Positions 16,701 through 23,706 are shown, counted from the first letter of the stretch. The stretch: DNA of 38,360 bases from Granulicella sp. (GCA_003142215.1 PLOT01000152.1:1-38360), one strand, 5' to 3'. A program made the numbers and translations. The notes: a model not told the origin generated them from the sequence alone.

Positions 16701-17508
16701 GCGCGATCAGGTCACCGACAACTTCTCCGCCATCTGGGTGGACACCGAGGCCGAGTACGAGCGCGTTCTGCGCTTCCTGCAGCGCTTCCAGCCGTCGCTG
16801 ATCCGCCGCGTCAAGCTCTACCTCAAGGACACGCCGCTGTTCGAGCAGTTCGGCATCACCGAAGAGATCAACAAGGCGCTGCGGTCGAAGGTCTGGCTGA
16901 AGTCCGGCGGCTCTATCGTCATCAACCAGACCGAGGCTCTGGTGGCCATCGACATCAACACCGGCAAGTACGTCGGCAAGACGGCGCGCCTGGAAGACAC
17001 CATCGTCAAGACCAACCTCGACGCCATCCCCGAGATCGTCCGCCAGATCCGCCTGCGCGACCTGGGCGGCATCATCATCATCGACTTCATCGACATGGAC
17101 GAGCGCAAGAACCGCAACCGCGTCATGGCCGCCCTGGAAGACGAGTTGAAGAGTGACCGCGCGCCTTCCAAGGTGCTCCAGTTCAACGACTTCGGCCTGA
17201 TCGCCATCACACGCAAGCGGGTCAAGCAGTCGCTGGAGCGCACGCTCTCCACCACCTGCACCATCTGCGACGGCACCGGAATGGTCAAGTCGCCCATCAC
17301 CGTCTGCAACGACATCTACATCGAGATGCGCAAGATGCACAAGACGCTGGACCGCGGCGACATCATGCTGCGCGTCCACCCGGAGGTCGTCAAACAGCTC
17401 AAGGCATCGGGCGCAAAGTGGCTGCTGGAGATGGAAGAGATGGCGGGCAAAACGATCCTGGTCAAGAGCGACCCGGCCCTCCACCCGGAGCAGTTCGACA
17501 TCCACTAA
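13705..17508 (+). CDS. rne: RNase E/G family endoribonuclease with disordered insert inside the S1 domain
   Basis: The central endoribonuclease of RNA processing and decay. Residues 1-77 begin the S1 domain (YNGRVTRVLPGMQSSFVEIG, DAFLYITDF). About 78-865 is low-complexity sequence: RG/RD-rich near 100-220, Ser/Arg/Asp-rich to about 330, Pro/Ala/Glu-rich in the middle, a highly acidic tract near 715-770, and a basic RRDGRR stretch near 810-845. The S1 domain resumes at AISDLLKPGQEILVQIAKEP. The catalytic domain carries D1083 (AIDIN) and the IDFIDMD pair D1127/D1130. The zinc-link cysteines are C1185 and C1188 (CTIC). The protein ends soon after, so it lacks the C-terminal scaffold of E. coli RNase E. 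Without the insert its length is close to RNase G. AAGGAG supports the start. RNase G genes also neighbour mreBCD in E. coli. Confidence 0.93.
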   Translation: MSKEIYISSTPHETRLAIVEDEALTEMYYERENEYTLAGSIYNGRVTRVLPGMQSSFVEIGLERDAFLYITDFMEEAPDSEEFDTTPAGDRAARAPRLTNGEQATDAGGHGESGGRGGERGGRGRRGGRDRDRDRNAERPGSPDAAAQQQDGGRGDVPHGDAPRGDAGDTNADSAAPIEFNEGSEIGEGAPGADGSRRWRGRRGRRRGRGASGQPGDQPGQAGDSTQENSDAPAYPAAQGYSEVPGYDDDNLSYERDSIHEIDGEASQPSTSSSDRSQDSPRSSDSPRDNSSRDNSPRGDRSGDRSGDRGRRDNGRSRDGQQRDPQRGDQRPPRTPRGFEPSRNLYGVDRDSGETSGTGPISNAYPDEIEAGAEPIILPGESLSKYRKGGEEQPEPKSAESTSSTLAPPANLYTLAAGWDGGATLPGETLSRRTPANSRPDSNSGSRHDSRSDSREGRNRPSRNFEREPRRDSRPGRNDRGEGRRDSRSDLRNDAPIAAVAVSQQGFQPSTPEVAQGFDQPNVAETQAAEVHEAPEATLPVVAEPVAVAAPEPVVVASPTPVQQVEVEYEPEDASASHRVDPMPPSKFRQSAPAIEPVLEPQAEPAAEVAAEPLADEPVAVAHDITSITPAGEMFSEPVEAQPAAEPLPQGEAGFAPGPGQLAEEVLDVEDSAAPSIHASSIEEIDDLDEETVEGAADLGTMLREMSIDQLTRTSPQVDEEDEIDDDEDFEEDDLDEEDLDQEDEEDEEDQDEDQDQEERDGAEQTDKLDEQAARTGNAADAEFHEAQFGQPEEENRTEEQTGAADSSHQERGRDAERRPGRRDGRRDGRRGRSDRNDRPRNTGGSGERIGRFGHGGHGRSSMQTTNLPAISDLLKPGQEILVQIAKEPIAKKGARITSHIALPGRFLVFMPTVNHTGVSRKIESDGERRRLKEILLSEKGDATGGFIVRTAAEGATEEELRSDLRFLLNLWADIKARSESSKSPALIYHDLNLIERILRDQVTDNFSAIWVDTEAEYERVLRFLQRFQPSLIRRVKLYLKDTPLFEQFGITEEINKALRSKVWLKSGGSIVINQTEALVAIDINTGKYVGKTARLEDTIVKTNLDAIPEIVRQIRLRDLGGIIIIDFIDMDERKNRNRVMAALEDELKSDRAPSKVLQFNDFGLIAITRKRVKQSLERTLSTTCTICDGTGMVKSPITVCNDIYIEMRKMHKTLDRGDIMLRVHPEVVKQLKASGAKWLLEMEEMAGKTILVKSDPALHPEQFDIH

Positions 17509-17537
17509 ACCAAACGCCGCTATAAAGTGATCCAAAT

Positions 17538-17553
17538 GACGCAATGGAGCGTC
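17538..17553 (+). terminator. Weak terminator-like hairpin after RNase E/G
   Basis: GACGC-AATGGA-GCGTC followed by TTATCT, 30 bases after the stop codon. Short stem and poor T-run, so only a tentative terminator. Confidence 0.3.
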
Positions 17554-17667
17554 TTATCTACCAACAAGTAGATTAGGTTTCGGACGTAAAGACCGGCACA
17601 ACAAACTCAGGCGATTCGGGTTCAAATGCTCGAAGGACTTTGCACTCAAAAGGGAGTCATTAAAGAT

Positions 17668-18669
17668 ATGAACATCCACCGTAGTTTCTTCGGTATTGCG
17701 TGCCGCGCCGCGGCATTCAGCTTCCTGATGGCGGGAACAGCCTTGCTTGCGCAGACCACCTCCGCCGCATCGGCCGTGAAGGCGCCAGTTCTGCTGGCAT
17801 CCGAATCCGCTTCGGCAGACCTCACCACGGCGTCCAGTAGCTCCAGCAGCAGTTCGTCCTCTATGGACGCCGATGCAGCCGATTCCGGTGCCCGCTTCAA
17901 TCTCCTCGGCAGCACCCAGCCGCCGCCGCGCCGCCGCTACGGCCGGCCCAACTACTCCAGCGGCAACACCAACAAAGACGGCTCCGAGAAGTACACCTTC
18001 CTGGGCGGAATGGGCCTCTCCATGCCGATCGGCAACACCCATAAGTACGAGACGCCCAGCTATGGATTCCAGGTCGGCGGTGGACGCAACTTCAACAAGA
18101 CCACCGGCCTGCTGCTGCAATTCGATTACGACCACTTCGGCCTGCAGGGCGCTACGCTTGCCAACCAGACCTATCTCTACGACACCGGCTGCCCGGTAGG
18201 CTCCGTCGCAGCGGGTACATGTGGTGTATCGGGCCTCGACGGCAACAACCACGTCTGGTCGTTTACCCTGAACCCCACCTTCACTCTTCCCACCGAACGC
18301 TCGCTGGGTGCCTATGCGGTGGTCGGCGGCGGCTTCTATCACAAGGTCACCAACTTCACCGAGCCCACGGTCGAAGAGAGTTGCTATTACTACTGCGAGG
18401 AGTATGAGGCAAATGCGAACATCGACCACTACACCAGCAATGCAATCGGTGTGAATGGCGGCTTTGGCCTCACCTACAAGTTCTCCAAGTTCTCCAACGA
18501 GCGCTTATACATGGAAGCGCGCTATGTCTTCATCCCGAACTCACAGCGCTACGGCGTCACGGCCGCTGATTCCACAACCACCATCGAGAACTACGCCGGC
18601 TATAACTACTATCCGCAGAACAGCAACCGCACCACTTACATTCCGGTGAAGTTCGGCATCCGCTTCTAG
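17668..18669 (+). CDS. Outer-membrane beta-barrel protein
   Basis: A 333-residue exported protein; start ATG 17668 chosen because a signal peptide follows at once (FFGIACRAAAFSFLMAGTALLAQ, cleavage after about residue 30). After a Ser-rich linker (ten consecutive Ser codons or nearly so, about 56-66) come alternating amphipathic strands such as YTFLGGMGLSMPIG, GLLLQFDYDHFGL, HVWSFTLNPTFTL, GAYAVVGGGFYHKV and LYMEARYVFI. The C-terminus is PVKFGIRF, with the terminal Phe recognised by BAM. Four cysteines in loops (CPVGSVAAGTC, CYYYC) may form disulfides. The family is the broad OmpA/OprF-like or porin-type barrel group; role unknown. Confidence 0.8.
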   Translation: MNIHRSFFGIACRAAAFSFLMAGTALLAQTTSAASAVKAPVLLASESASADLTTASSSSSSSSSSMDADAADSGARFNLLGSTQPPPRRRYGRPNYSSGNTNKDGSEKYTFLGGMGLSMPIGNTHKYETPSYGFQVGGGRNFNKTTGLLLQFDYDHFGLQGATLANQTYLYDTGCPVGSVAAGTCGVSGLDGNNHVWSFTLNPTFTLPTERSLGAYAVVGGGFYHKVTNFTEPTVEESCYYYCEEYEANANIDHYTSNAIGVNGGFGLTYKFSKFSNERLYMEARYVFIPNSQRYGVTAADSTTTIENYAGYNYYPQNSNRTTYIPVKFGIRF

Positions 18670-18697
18670 GGCGTCTGCAACTCACTCGCAAACACGA

Positions 18698-18725
18698 CGA
18701 AGCCCGGCCAACCAGCCGGGCTTCG
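18698..18725. terminator. Strong hairpin between convergent genes
   Basis: CGAAGCCCGGC (18698-18708) pairs perfectly with GCCGGGCTTCG (18715-18725) over 6 bases. It lies between the barrel gene and the convergent PIN toxin, so it may terminate both directions. No T-run follows. Confidence 0.6.
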
Positions 18726-18769
18726 CTGCGTTCGCCGCAGTGCATCCATGCGTCACTGGCAGGGCTGGG

Positions 18770-19189
18770 CTACGCAAGCCATGGATTGATGAGCTTGACG
18801 CCGCAGTGTTCAAAGTCGTCGACGTTCCTCGTAGCTACCGATGCGCCAGCCGCCAGAGCAATCGATGCAATCTGCGCATCGAGCGGTGCCATTGGAGTGC
18901 CGCGCCGCCGCTTATCCGCCAGCAGCCGCGCGTAGTGCCGCGCGGAGGCATCATCAAAGGGAAGTACCCTGCCACCAAGCGCAGTCTGAAAAATGATGCG
19001 AGACAATTCGCTGAGCCGCTCGCGGCGCTTGCCGTGAGGCAGCAGTTCCAGTCCGTAGAGGACTTCGGCAAGCGAAACAGACGTCGTAGCGAGAGAGCTG
19101 GGCTCTTGCCCAAGAAACCACGCCGATACGGTTGGGTCGGGCCGTTCCTTGCTCAGCTCGGAGATGACATTGGTATCGACGACGATCAC
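18770..19189 (-). CDS. PIN-domain ribonuclease toxin (VapC/FitB-like)
   Basis: A 139-residue PIN endoribonuclease toxin. Acidic metal-binding residues are present: D5 (VVDTNV), E42 (LAEV), D104 (PLDAQIA) and D124/D125 (NVDDFE). The text ISELSKERPDPTVSAWFLGQ near the N-terminus is typical of FitB-type proteins. The start is GTG 19189, with AGGTAGG 7-13 bases upstream inside the end of the antitoxin gene and an 8-base gap between the genes. It is neutralised by the ribbon-helix-helix protein encoded before it. Confidence 0.92.
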   Translation of the reverse strand: MIVVDTNVISELSKERPDPTVSAWFLGQEPSSLATTSVSLAEVLYGLELLPHGKRRERLSELSRIIFQTALGGRVLPFDDASARHYARLLADKRRRGTPMAPLDAQIASIALAAGASVATRNVDDFEHCGVKLINPWLA

Positions 19190-19197
19190 GAGGCCGC

Positions 19198-19440
19198 CTA
19201 CCTGAAGTCGGGCGGTTCACGGCCCGGCTCACGCGGCGGAAGTTCCAGATCCAGCGGACCGTACTTGGCGACCGCGCGCCGAATCGTGTAGTACGGATGT
19301 TCCTCTGGCTCTCGGCCTGCACCCGCCTCTTCCAGAATGGCTCGCGCCTCGGCCTCCATCGAACGCCCATGCACGGCGGCGCGGATGCGGATGCTCTCCT
19401 TCACCGAGTCTTTGAGGTCGCGAATATGCAATGTCGCCAT
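19198..19440 (-). CDS. FitA/VapB-like ribbon-helix-helix antitoxin
   Basis: An 80-residue Arc/FitA-type antitoxin and autorepressor. ATLHIRDLKDSVKESIRIRA (about 2-21) is the ribbon and first helix; HGRSMEAEARAILEEA (24-39) is the second helix with the FitA signature. The acidic/proline-rich C-terminal tail (about 45-80) should wrap the toxin. ATG 19440 is preferred over 19482, because the region between holds the operator and a promoter: TTGCGG, 17 bases, TAGCAT, 7 bases, ATG. The mRNA may thus be leaderless. Confidence 0.9.
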   Translation of the reverse strand: MATLHIRDLKDSVKESIRIRAAVHGRSMEAEARAILEEAGAGREPEEHPYYTIRRAVAKYGPLDLELPPREPGREPPDFR

Positions 19441-19446
19441 GCAAGC

Positions 19447-19467
19447 AATGCTAGCACTGCTAGCATT
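19447..19467 (-). promoter_or_regulatory. Operator in the FitA/VapB-like promoter
   Basis: AATGCTAGC (19447-19455) and GCTAGCATT (19459-19467) are perfect 9-bp inverted repeats 3 bases apart, placed between the inferred -35 and -10 boxes. The TGCTA/TAGCA half-sites resemble the TGCTATCA half-site known for gonococcal FitA. Confidence 0.7.
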
Positions 19468-19488
19468 CAGCCGCAACAGCATCCGGAT

Positions 19489-21111
19489 TCAGATCCCCAT
19501 CGGATAGGGCTTCTCGTGCATCTCCTGTGAGCCGCTGCCGGCGCGCTCGAAGAGCCCCTGAAACAGGCTCAGCAGTCCGGTGTACCAGTAGCCCAGCACG
19601 AAGAGAAACAGAAATGGGATGGTGAAGTAGTTCTCCGTCGTTATCGCGTACCAGATGGTCCACGCGAAGTAGGTTCCGAGCAGCAGCTCGATCCACGGCA
19701 CGATGCCCAGCCGCTTGCGGTAGACCTTGGCCTGGCTGGCCTCGCCCTTCTGCTTCACGCGGTACTTGGGCGTGCGCGCGAAGGCCGTCTTATAGCCGAA
19801 CAGAGCCTCCATGACCGCCTTGGTGTTGGTGATGGTCAGCCCGACGCCCAGCGCCAGCAGAAACGGAATATACAGAAACGTCTTGTACCAGGTCTTTGGA
19901 AACAGTTCCTTCTGGCTGACCAGATAGAAGGTGGAGACCGACATCGTGCTGGCGATAAACAGCGGCAGGTCGATCAGCAGCATCTGGATGTATCCCTGCC
20001 AACTGCGGATAATCATCGCCGGCATCAGCAGCACGCTGAGCACGATCATCAGCGGGTAGCTGATGTTCGCCGTCAGGTGGCACCACGCCTGGACCTTGGT
20101 CTCAAACGGCACGTCGCTCTTCATCACCCGCGGCAGGATCTTCTTGCCGGTCTGGATCAGCCCCTTGGCCCAGCGCGCCTGCTGCGTCTTGAAGGCGGTC
20201 ATCTCGATGGGCAGCTCGGCCGGGCACTCCACGTCCTGCAGGTATTTAAACTTCCATCCCGCCATCTGCACGCGATAGCTCAGGTCGGTGTCCTCGGTCA
20301 GCGTATCGTGCTGCCATCCTCCGCCGTCGCTGATCGCCACGCGCCGCCAGACGCCCGCCGTGCCGTTGAAGTTGAAGAAGACGCCGGAGCGCGAGCGTCC
20401 GCCGTGCTCCAGCACGAAGTGGCCGTCCAGCAGGATTGCCTCCACCTGGGTCATGAAGCTGTAGTTGCGGTTCAGGTGCGTCCAGCGGGTCTGCACCATG
20501 CCGATGCCCGGTTCGGCGAAGTGGTCCACCACCTTCATCAGCCAGTCCGGCGCGGGGACGAAGTCGGCGTCGAAGATAGCGACCAGCTCGCCGCGCGCCA
20601 CCTTCAGCCCCTCGTCCAGCGCGCCCGCCTTGTATCCATGGCGATTCGTCCGATGCAGATGCACGATGGGCTGCGGCGCCATCCCCGCAAAGCCGTGCGC
20701 GTAGCGCTGAACGATCTCTTCGGCCACCTGCACCGTCTCGTCGGTCGAGTCGTCCAGCAACTGGATCTCGAAGCGGTCGCGCGGATACTCGATCCGGCAG
20801 ACCGCGTCGATCAGGCGGTCGATCACGAACTGCTCGTTGTAGATGGGAAGCTGCACGGTGACAAACGGCAGCTCGCCCGAGGCAAACCGGCCTCCCGGCT
20901 CGTTCCACTTGGCCGCATTCTTCTTGTTTCGGTAGTAGAGCCACACCAACTGGTAGCGATGGATTCCGTAGAACGCCAGAATCACCATGACGACGAAGTA
21001 GGGAATCAGGATCGCCAGATCGAAGCCGTTCCAGCGGTAGAGGCCGCGGAAGGTGTGGTCGCCATAGTGCGTGTGCAGATAGTGGCCAAAGCCCTTCGAG
21101 GCCAGAAACAT
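19489..21111 (-). CDS. GT2 family processive glycosyltransferase (cellulose-synthase-like)
   Basis: A 540-residue membrane glycosyltransferase of the CESA/glucomannan-synthase-like GT2 group, which builds beta-linked polysaccharide from nucleotide sugars. One N-terminal helix (about 31-50) is followed by the cytoplasmic GT-A domain and about five C-terminal helices. Catalytic motifs are complete: D120-DSTD, D181-A-D183, T272-E-D274 and Q310-Q-A-R-W314. The FFNFNGTAGVWRR segment near 245-257 is typical. No BcsB, BcsC or PilZ domain is present, so this is not a classical cellulose operon. The product cannot be told from sequence. It starts 91 bases from the PIN gene; the ribosome site is weak. 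Confidence 0.88.
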   Translation of the reverse strand: MFLASKGFGHYLHTHYGDHTFRGLYRWNGFDLAILIPYFVVMVILAFYGIHRYQLVWLYYRNKKNAAKWNEPGGRFASGELPFVTVQLPIYNEQFVIDRLIDAVCRIEYPRDRFEIQLLDDSTDETVQVAEEIVQRYAHGFAGMAPQPIVHLHRTNRHGYKAGALDEGLKVARGELVAIFDADFVPAPDWLMKVVDHFAEPGIGMVQTRWTHLNRNYSFMTQVEAILLDGHFVLEHGGRSRSGVFFNFNGTAGVWRRVAISDGGGWQHDTLTEDTDLSYRVQMAGWKFKYLQDVECPAELPIEMTAFKTQQARWAKGLIQTGKKILPRVMKSDVPFETKVQAWCHLTANISYPLMIVLSVLLMPAMIIRSWQGYIQMLLIDLPLFIASTMSVSTFYLVSQKELFPKTWYKTFLYIPFLLALGVGLTITNTKAVMEALFGYKTAFARTPKYRVKQKGEASQAKVYRKRLGIVPWIELLLGTYFAWTIWYAITTENYFTIPFLFLFVLGYWYTGLLSLFQGLFERAGSGSQEMHEKPYPMGI

Positions 21112-21202
21112 GGCCGGAAGAGCGTGCAGATTGTTGAGAAATGAGAGCAGAACAAGACTCCGCAGTAAGGTTTTCCGTCCGAGACGATTCTACGCGAAGC
21201 CG

Positions 21203-21628
21203 CTATTCCGGGAGACGATCTTCATACTGAGCCAGAAAATCCTTGGGGTTGATGACGAATACATGCGAGATTGTCTTGAAGTACAGATGGGAGAAGTGGT
21301 TCTTGTCTCCGGTAATTAGATAGTCGGCGCTGGCACCGATCGCAGTGGCCAGTATCTGCCGATCTTTTGCAACCAGTTTGACATGCAGTGGAATGAGACG
21401 AACATCCGAATCGCTAACGATTTCCATCTGCGAAAGAAGGTTCATCAGTCGCGCCTCGTGATCGGAAGATCTAATATTTCTCGTGATTTCACCAATGACA
21501 TATTGCGAGACCACAAGCGTGACTCCGTGAAGCCGCCAGAGATCAAGAAAATCGGAGTCATCTTTGAGCGATGCCGAGAACAGGACGTTCGAATCCAGAT
21601 AGACGCGCAAGTGAGTTCGATCAGGCAC
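21203..21628 (-). CDS. PIN-domain toxin partnered with an AbrB-type antitoxin
   Basis: A 141-residue PIN-domain protein. The acidic positions are D12 (YLDSNV), E48 (VIGEITR), D88 and D102 (LVAKDRQILATA, then LITGDKNHF). LITGDKNHF is typical of the PIN_3-like group. The GTG start at 21628 overlaps the antitoxin stop by 8 bases, so translation is coupled. It is different in sequence from the PIN toxin at 18770. RNase activity is inferred from the family only. Confidence 0.85.
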   Translation of the reverse strand: MPDRTHLRVYLDSNVLFSASLKDDSDFLDLWRLHGVTLVVSQYVIGEITRNIRSSDHEARLMNLLSQMEIVSDSDVRLIPLHVKLVAKDRQILATAIGASADYLITGDKNHFSHLYFKTISHVFVINPKDFLAQYEDRLPE

Positions 21629-21998
21629 TGCGCTCCTCTTGAAGTAACTCCATCCGCCGTCGCTTCAGATGCGCACGCCATTCAGATTGCGCTGGCAATC
21701 CGTCGCGATGGTTCGGCTCCAGTCCCTTGATCTGCGTAGGGTCGACACCCATCTGCAAGACATCCGGAAGATTTCTGTCCCATTCTTCCTTCGTCATCGA
21801 GTTGATCAGGATGAAGTACGCCGTCTCTTCCGGCGACCAGACCTCCGGCTCGTAGACGAACGCTGGCCGAATGCGAATCTCGCCATCCCTGGCCTCGGTC
21901 ACCAGCAGCGATCCATCCCCCAGCCCAAACTGCTTGCGCAGCTTCACCGGCAGCACAATCGTGCCGCGCTTGCCCATCTTGATCGTGGTCGTCGCCAT
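21621..21998 (-). CDS. AbrB/MazE-family antitoxin
   Basis: A 125-residue protein with an N-terminal swapped-hairpin AbrB domain (about 3-45: TIKMGKRGTIVLPVKLRKQF, then GLGDGSLLVTEARDGEIRIRP). It is followed by an extended toxin-binding region (about 50-125) rich in Glu, Trp and Arg. It should bind both the PIN toxin and its own promoter. GGA lies 4-6 bases upstream of ATG 21998. Operator sequences are at 22011-22043. Confidence 0.88.
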   Translation of the reverse strand: MATTTIKMGKRGTIVLPVKLRKQFGLGDGSLLVTEARDGEIRIRPAFVYEPEVWSPEETAYFILINSMTKEEWDRNLPDVLQMGVDPTQIKGLEPNHRDGLPAQSEWRAHLKRRRMELLQEERSA

Positions 21999-22010
21999 TC
22001 TTCCGATCCT

Positions 22011-22043
22011 CTGATTATCAGAATATCAGAAATTTTGATATTC
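22011..22043 (-). promoter_or_regulatory. Tandem palindromes upstream of the AbrB-PIN module
   Basis: CTGATTATCAG (22011-22021) is a palindrome around one base. It abuts GAATATCA (22021-22028) paired with TGATATTC (22036-22043), a perfect 8-bp inverted repeat. The shared core GATA/TATC suggests several binding sites for the AbrB-type repressor, covering the promoter. Confidence 0.65.
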
Positions 22044-22080
22044 AGATTAATCGATGTGTTTTGGGTGTCACAATGAACGC

Positions 22081-22110
22081 TTGACTGAATCGTATGCAAT
22101 GTATATACAT
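22081..22110 (+). promoter_or_regulatory. BrnTA promoter with palindromic operator
   Basis: TTGACT (22081-22086), 17 bases, TATACA (22104-22109). The 12-bp perfect palindrome ATGTATATACAT (22099-22110) overlaps the -10. Transcription would start at about 22116, the first base of the toxin GTG codon. Confidence 0.7.
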
Positions 22111-22115
22111 GAATT

Positions 22116-22415
22116 GTGGACGTTCTCTTCCTCTATCGCGGCCAAACCTTCCTCTGGGACGGACGCAAGGCGATTGAGAATCGCACGAAGCACAGACTCA
22201 CATTCGAGACAGCCTGCGAAGCCTTCTTCGACCCCGCGTTTCTCACCGAGGACGCGAGCGTCGAAGAAGAATCCCGCATGGCATTGATTGGAACAAATAT
22301 TCAGGAAGACTTGCTTTACGTCGTTCACCTTGAGCGGGAAGAGTCGCAGATCAGACTTATTTCAGCCAGAGAGGCGACAAAGCGAGAAAGGAGACTCTAT
22401 GAGGACGGCTGCTGA
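22116..22415 (+). CDS. brnT: BrnT-family ribonuclease toxin
   Basis: A 99-residue BrnT (DUF497) toxin, a RelE-fold ribonuclease. Family marks are FLWDGRKAIENRTKHRLTFE near 12-31, EAFFDPAFLTED, RMALIGTNIQEDLLYVVH and ISAREATKRERRLYE at the C-terminus. An in-frame stop at 22110 means GTG 22116 is the earliest usual start, and it coincides with the predicted transcription start, so the mRNA is probably leaderless. It overlaps brnA by 17 bases. Confidence 0.9.
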   Translation: MDVLFLYRGQTFLWDGRKAIENRTKHRLTFETACEAFFDPAFLTEDASVEEESRMALIGTNIQEDLLYVVHLEREESQIRLISAREATKRERRLYEDGC

Positions 22416-22695
22416 ACGAATGAGAGAAAGATTGGGCAAGGAGCGTGTGATGACTTCAATCAGTCTCCGTATCCCTGAGAATGTCATCGAAGACTTGAAA
22501 GAGATTGCTCCAAGTCTGGGCTTCTCCGGGTACCAGGGACTCATCAAGGCATACATCAGCAAGGGCCTGCGCAAGGATCTGGAGAAACTCGAAGGCTCGC
22601 AGGTGCAGGCCATCACAGAGAGTCTGCGCAAACAGGGCGTCGCCGACGAACTCATCTCCGCCGCCATCGCCGACGCTGGGTTGAAGACGGCGTAG
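22399..22695 (+). CDS. brnA: BrnA-family antitoxin
   Basis: A 98-residue ribbon-helix-helix antitoxin (BrnA/CopG type). SISLRIPENVIEDLKEIA (about 20-37) and GFSGYQGLIKAYISKGLRKD form the ribbon-helix-helix; the C-terminal tail carries AITESLRKQGVADELISAAI. ATG 22399 has AAGGAG (22388-22393) 5 bases upstream, inside the brnT end. Its strong ribosome site against the leaderless toxin start would give more antitoxin than toxin. It is expected to repress via the palindrome at 22099-22110. Confidence 0.9.
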   Translation: MRTAAERMRERLGKERVMTSISLRIPENVIEDLKEIAPSLGFSGYQGLIKAYISKGLRKDLEKLEGSQVQAITESLRKQGVADELISAAIADAGLKTA

Positions 22696-22703
22696 ATCGA
22701 GAG

Positions 22704-23702
22704 CTAATTCAGGAACATCGTGCGGTAGGGGGTGTCTCGCTGGACGGGCTGGAAGCCGGCGTCGCGGATGATGCGGCGGATGTCTTCCTCCGTGGCGTGG
22801 TTCGTGGCGGCTGCGGCATTCTCGCCAAAGCCAGCCTTTGCGCCGATTCCCTGCGGAGTGACCGAGCCTGCGTCGTTGGCGCCAAATCGCAGGCCCATCT
22901 GCAGCACCTTCAATCCCTGCGCCCCACCGCTCCATTGCACATTCTCGATGTTGTCGAGGAAGACGCGCGCAACCGCCAGGTTCTTCAACTGCTCGACCGC
23001 GGTCACGGCATCCAGCTCGCGCCCGCTTGCGGCCTCGGCAGCCACGGGGACGAAGGCCGCAAATCCGCCCGTCTCCTCCTGCAACTGCCGCACCGCCGCC
23101 AGGAGATCGACGCGCTGCTCCGTAGTCTCGCCCGCGCCGAATCGCAGCGTCGCCACGGTCCGCAATCCCAGCCCATGCGCCGCGCGATGCACCGCAATCC
23201 ACTCGGCCCCGCTGCATTGCGTCTGTGCGTCATCTCTGGTGATTGAATCCAGCCCCGCGTCGCCGAGGCGCGCAATCGTCTGGCGCAGATCCAGTCCGCA
23301 GCCTGCGGCCAGCGCCACAATCTCCGTCGCCGATGGCCCTTCGATCCACAGCGCGGGAAAGCGCCGCCGAATGCCGCGGACAAATGCCTCGAAACTCCCG
23401 ATGCTGCTTGCCTTCGACTGGGAGCCGGGCCCGCCAACTCCGCCACGAAGGCGCACGCCGGTCGAGCCCAGTTCGACCGTCCCGGCGATTTTTTTGTAGA
23501 GTCCATCCAGCGAAGCCTCGCCCGCATTGCCCTCTACGCGCGCGCCTGTCGCCAGTGCAGCGCAGTCGATCGCGCCTTCGATGGCGTAGCTGACCACGCC
23601 CTCGGGATGCAGCCTGCGGCGCACGGCGTCGGCCTCCATGCCGATGCCGATCAGGTCGTCGCTCTGGAAGCACTCCAGAGCCTCGTTGTGGCTGATTCCC
23701 AT
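22704..23702 (-). CDS. MqnC-like protein lacking the radical-SAM cysteine motif
   Basis: A 332-residue homologue of cyclic dehypoxanthinyl futalosine synthase (MqnC) of the futalosine menaquinone pathway. Matches run through the whole length: ALECFQSDDLIGIGMEADA and RLHPEGVVSY at the N-terminus, IARLGDAGLDSI, HGLGLRTVATLRFGAGET, LQEETGGFAAFVP, AVARVFLDNIENVQ, GLKVLQMGLRFGANDAGS, and RRIIRDAGFQPVQRDTPY at the end. At residues 41-60, where MqnC has CxxxCxxC, it reads IEGAIDCAALATGARVEG with only C47. The GGGAE motif is replaced by DDAQ and the PWxFQP segment by PVAAEA. It cannot hold the usual 4Fe-4S cluster, so it is probably a catalytically dead or repurposed barrel. It begins 4 bases after the VKOR stop; translation is likely coupled. 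Confidence 0.85.
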   Translation of the reverse strand: MGISHNEALECFQSDDLIGIGMEADAVRRRLHPEGVVSYAIEGAIDCAALATGARVEGNAGEASLDGLYKKIAGTVELGSTGVRLRGGVGGPGSQSKASSIGSFEAFVRGIRRRFPALWIEGPSATEIVALAAGCGLDLRQTIARLGDAGLDSITRDDAQTQCSGAEWIAVHRAAHGLGLRTVATLRFGAGETTEQRVDLLAAVRQLQEETGGFAAFVPVAAEAASGRELDAVTAVEQLKNLAVARVFLDNIENVQWSGGAQGLKVLQMGLRFGANDAGSVTPQGIGAKAGFGENAAAATNHATEEDIRRIIRDAGFQPVQRDTPYRTMFLN

Positions 23703-23706
23703 GTTT

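Noticed and set aside
15040-17544. 834-codon frame antisense to RNase E/G
   Set aside because: Leu/Val/Asp-rich mirror of the repetitive coding strand; the plus strand has complete RNase E/G motifs.
17585-17640. tRNA-like GGGTTCAAATGC sequence before the barrel gene
   Set aside because: Resembles a T-arm but no acceptor stem, anticodon or D-arm can be built around it.
22704-23702. Frameshift or pseudogene explanation for the missing MqnC cysteines
   Set aside because: The frame is open and similarity continues on both sides of the altered segment, so substitution rather than frameshift fits; sequence error still cannot be excluded.
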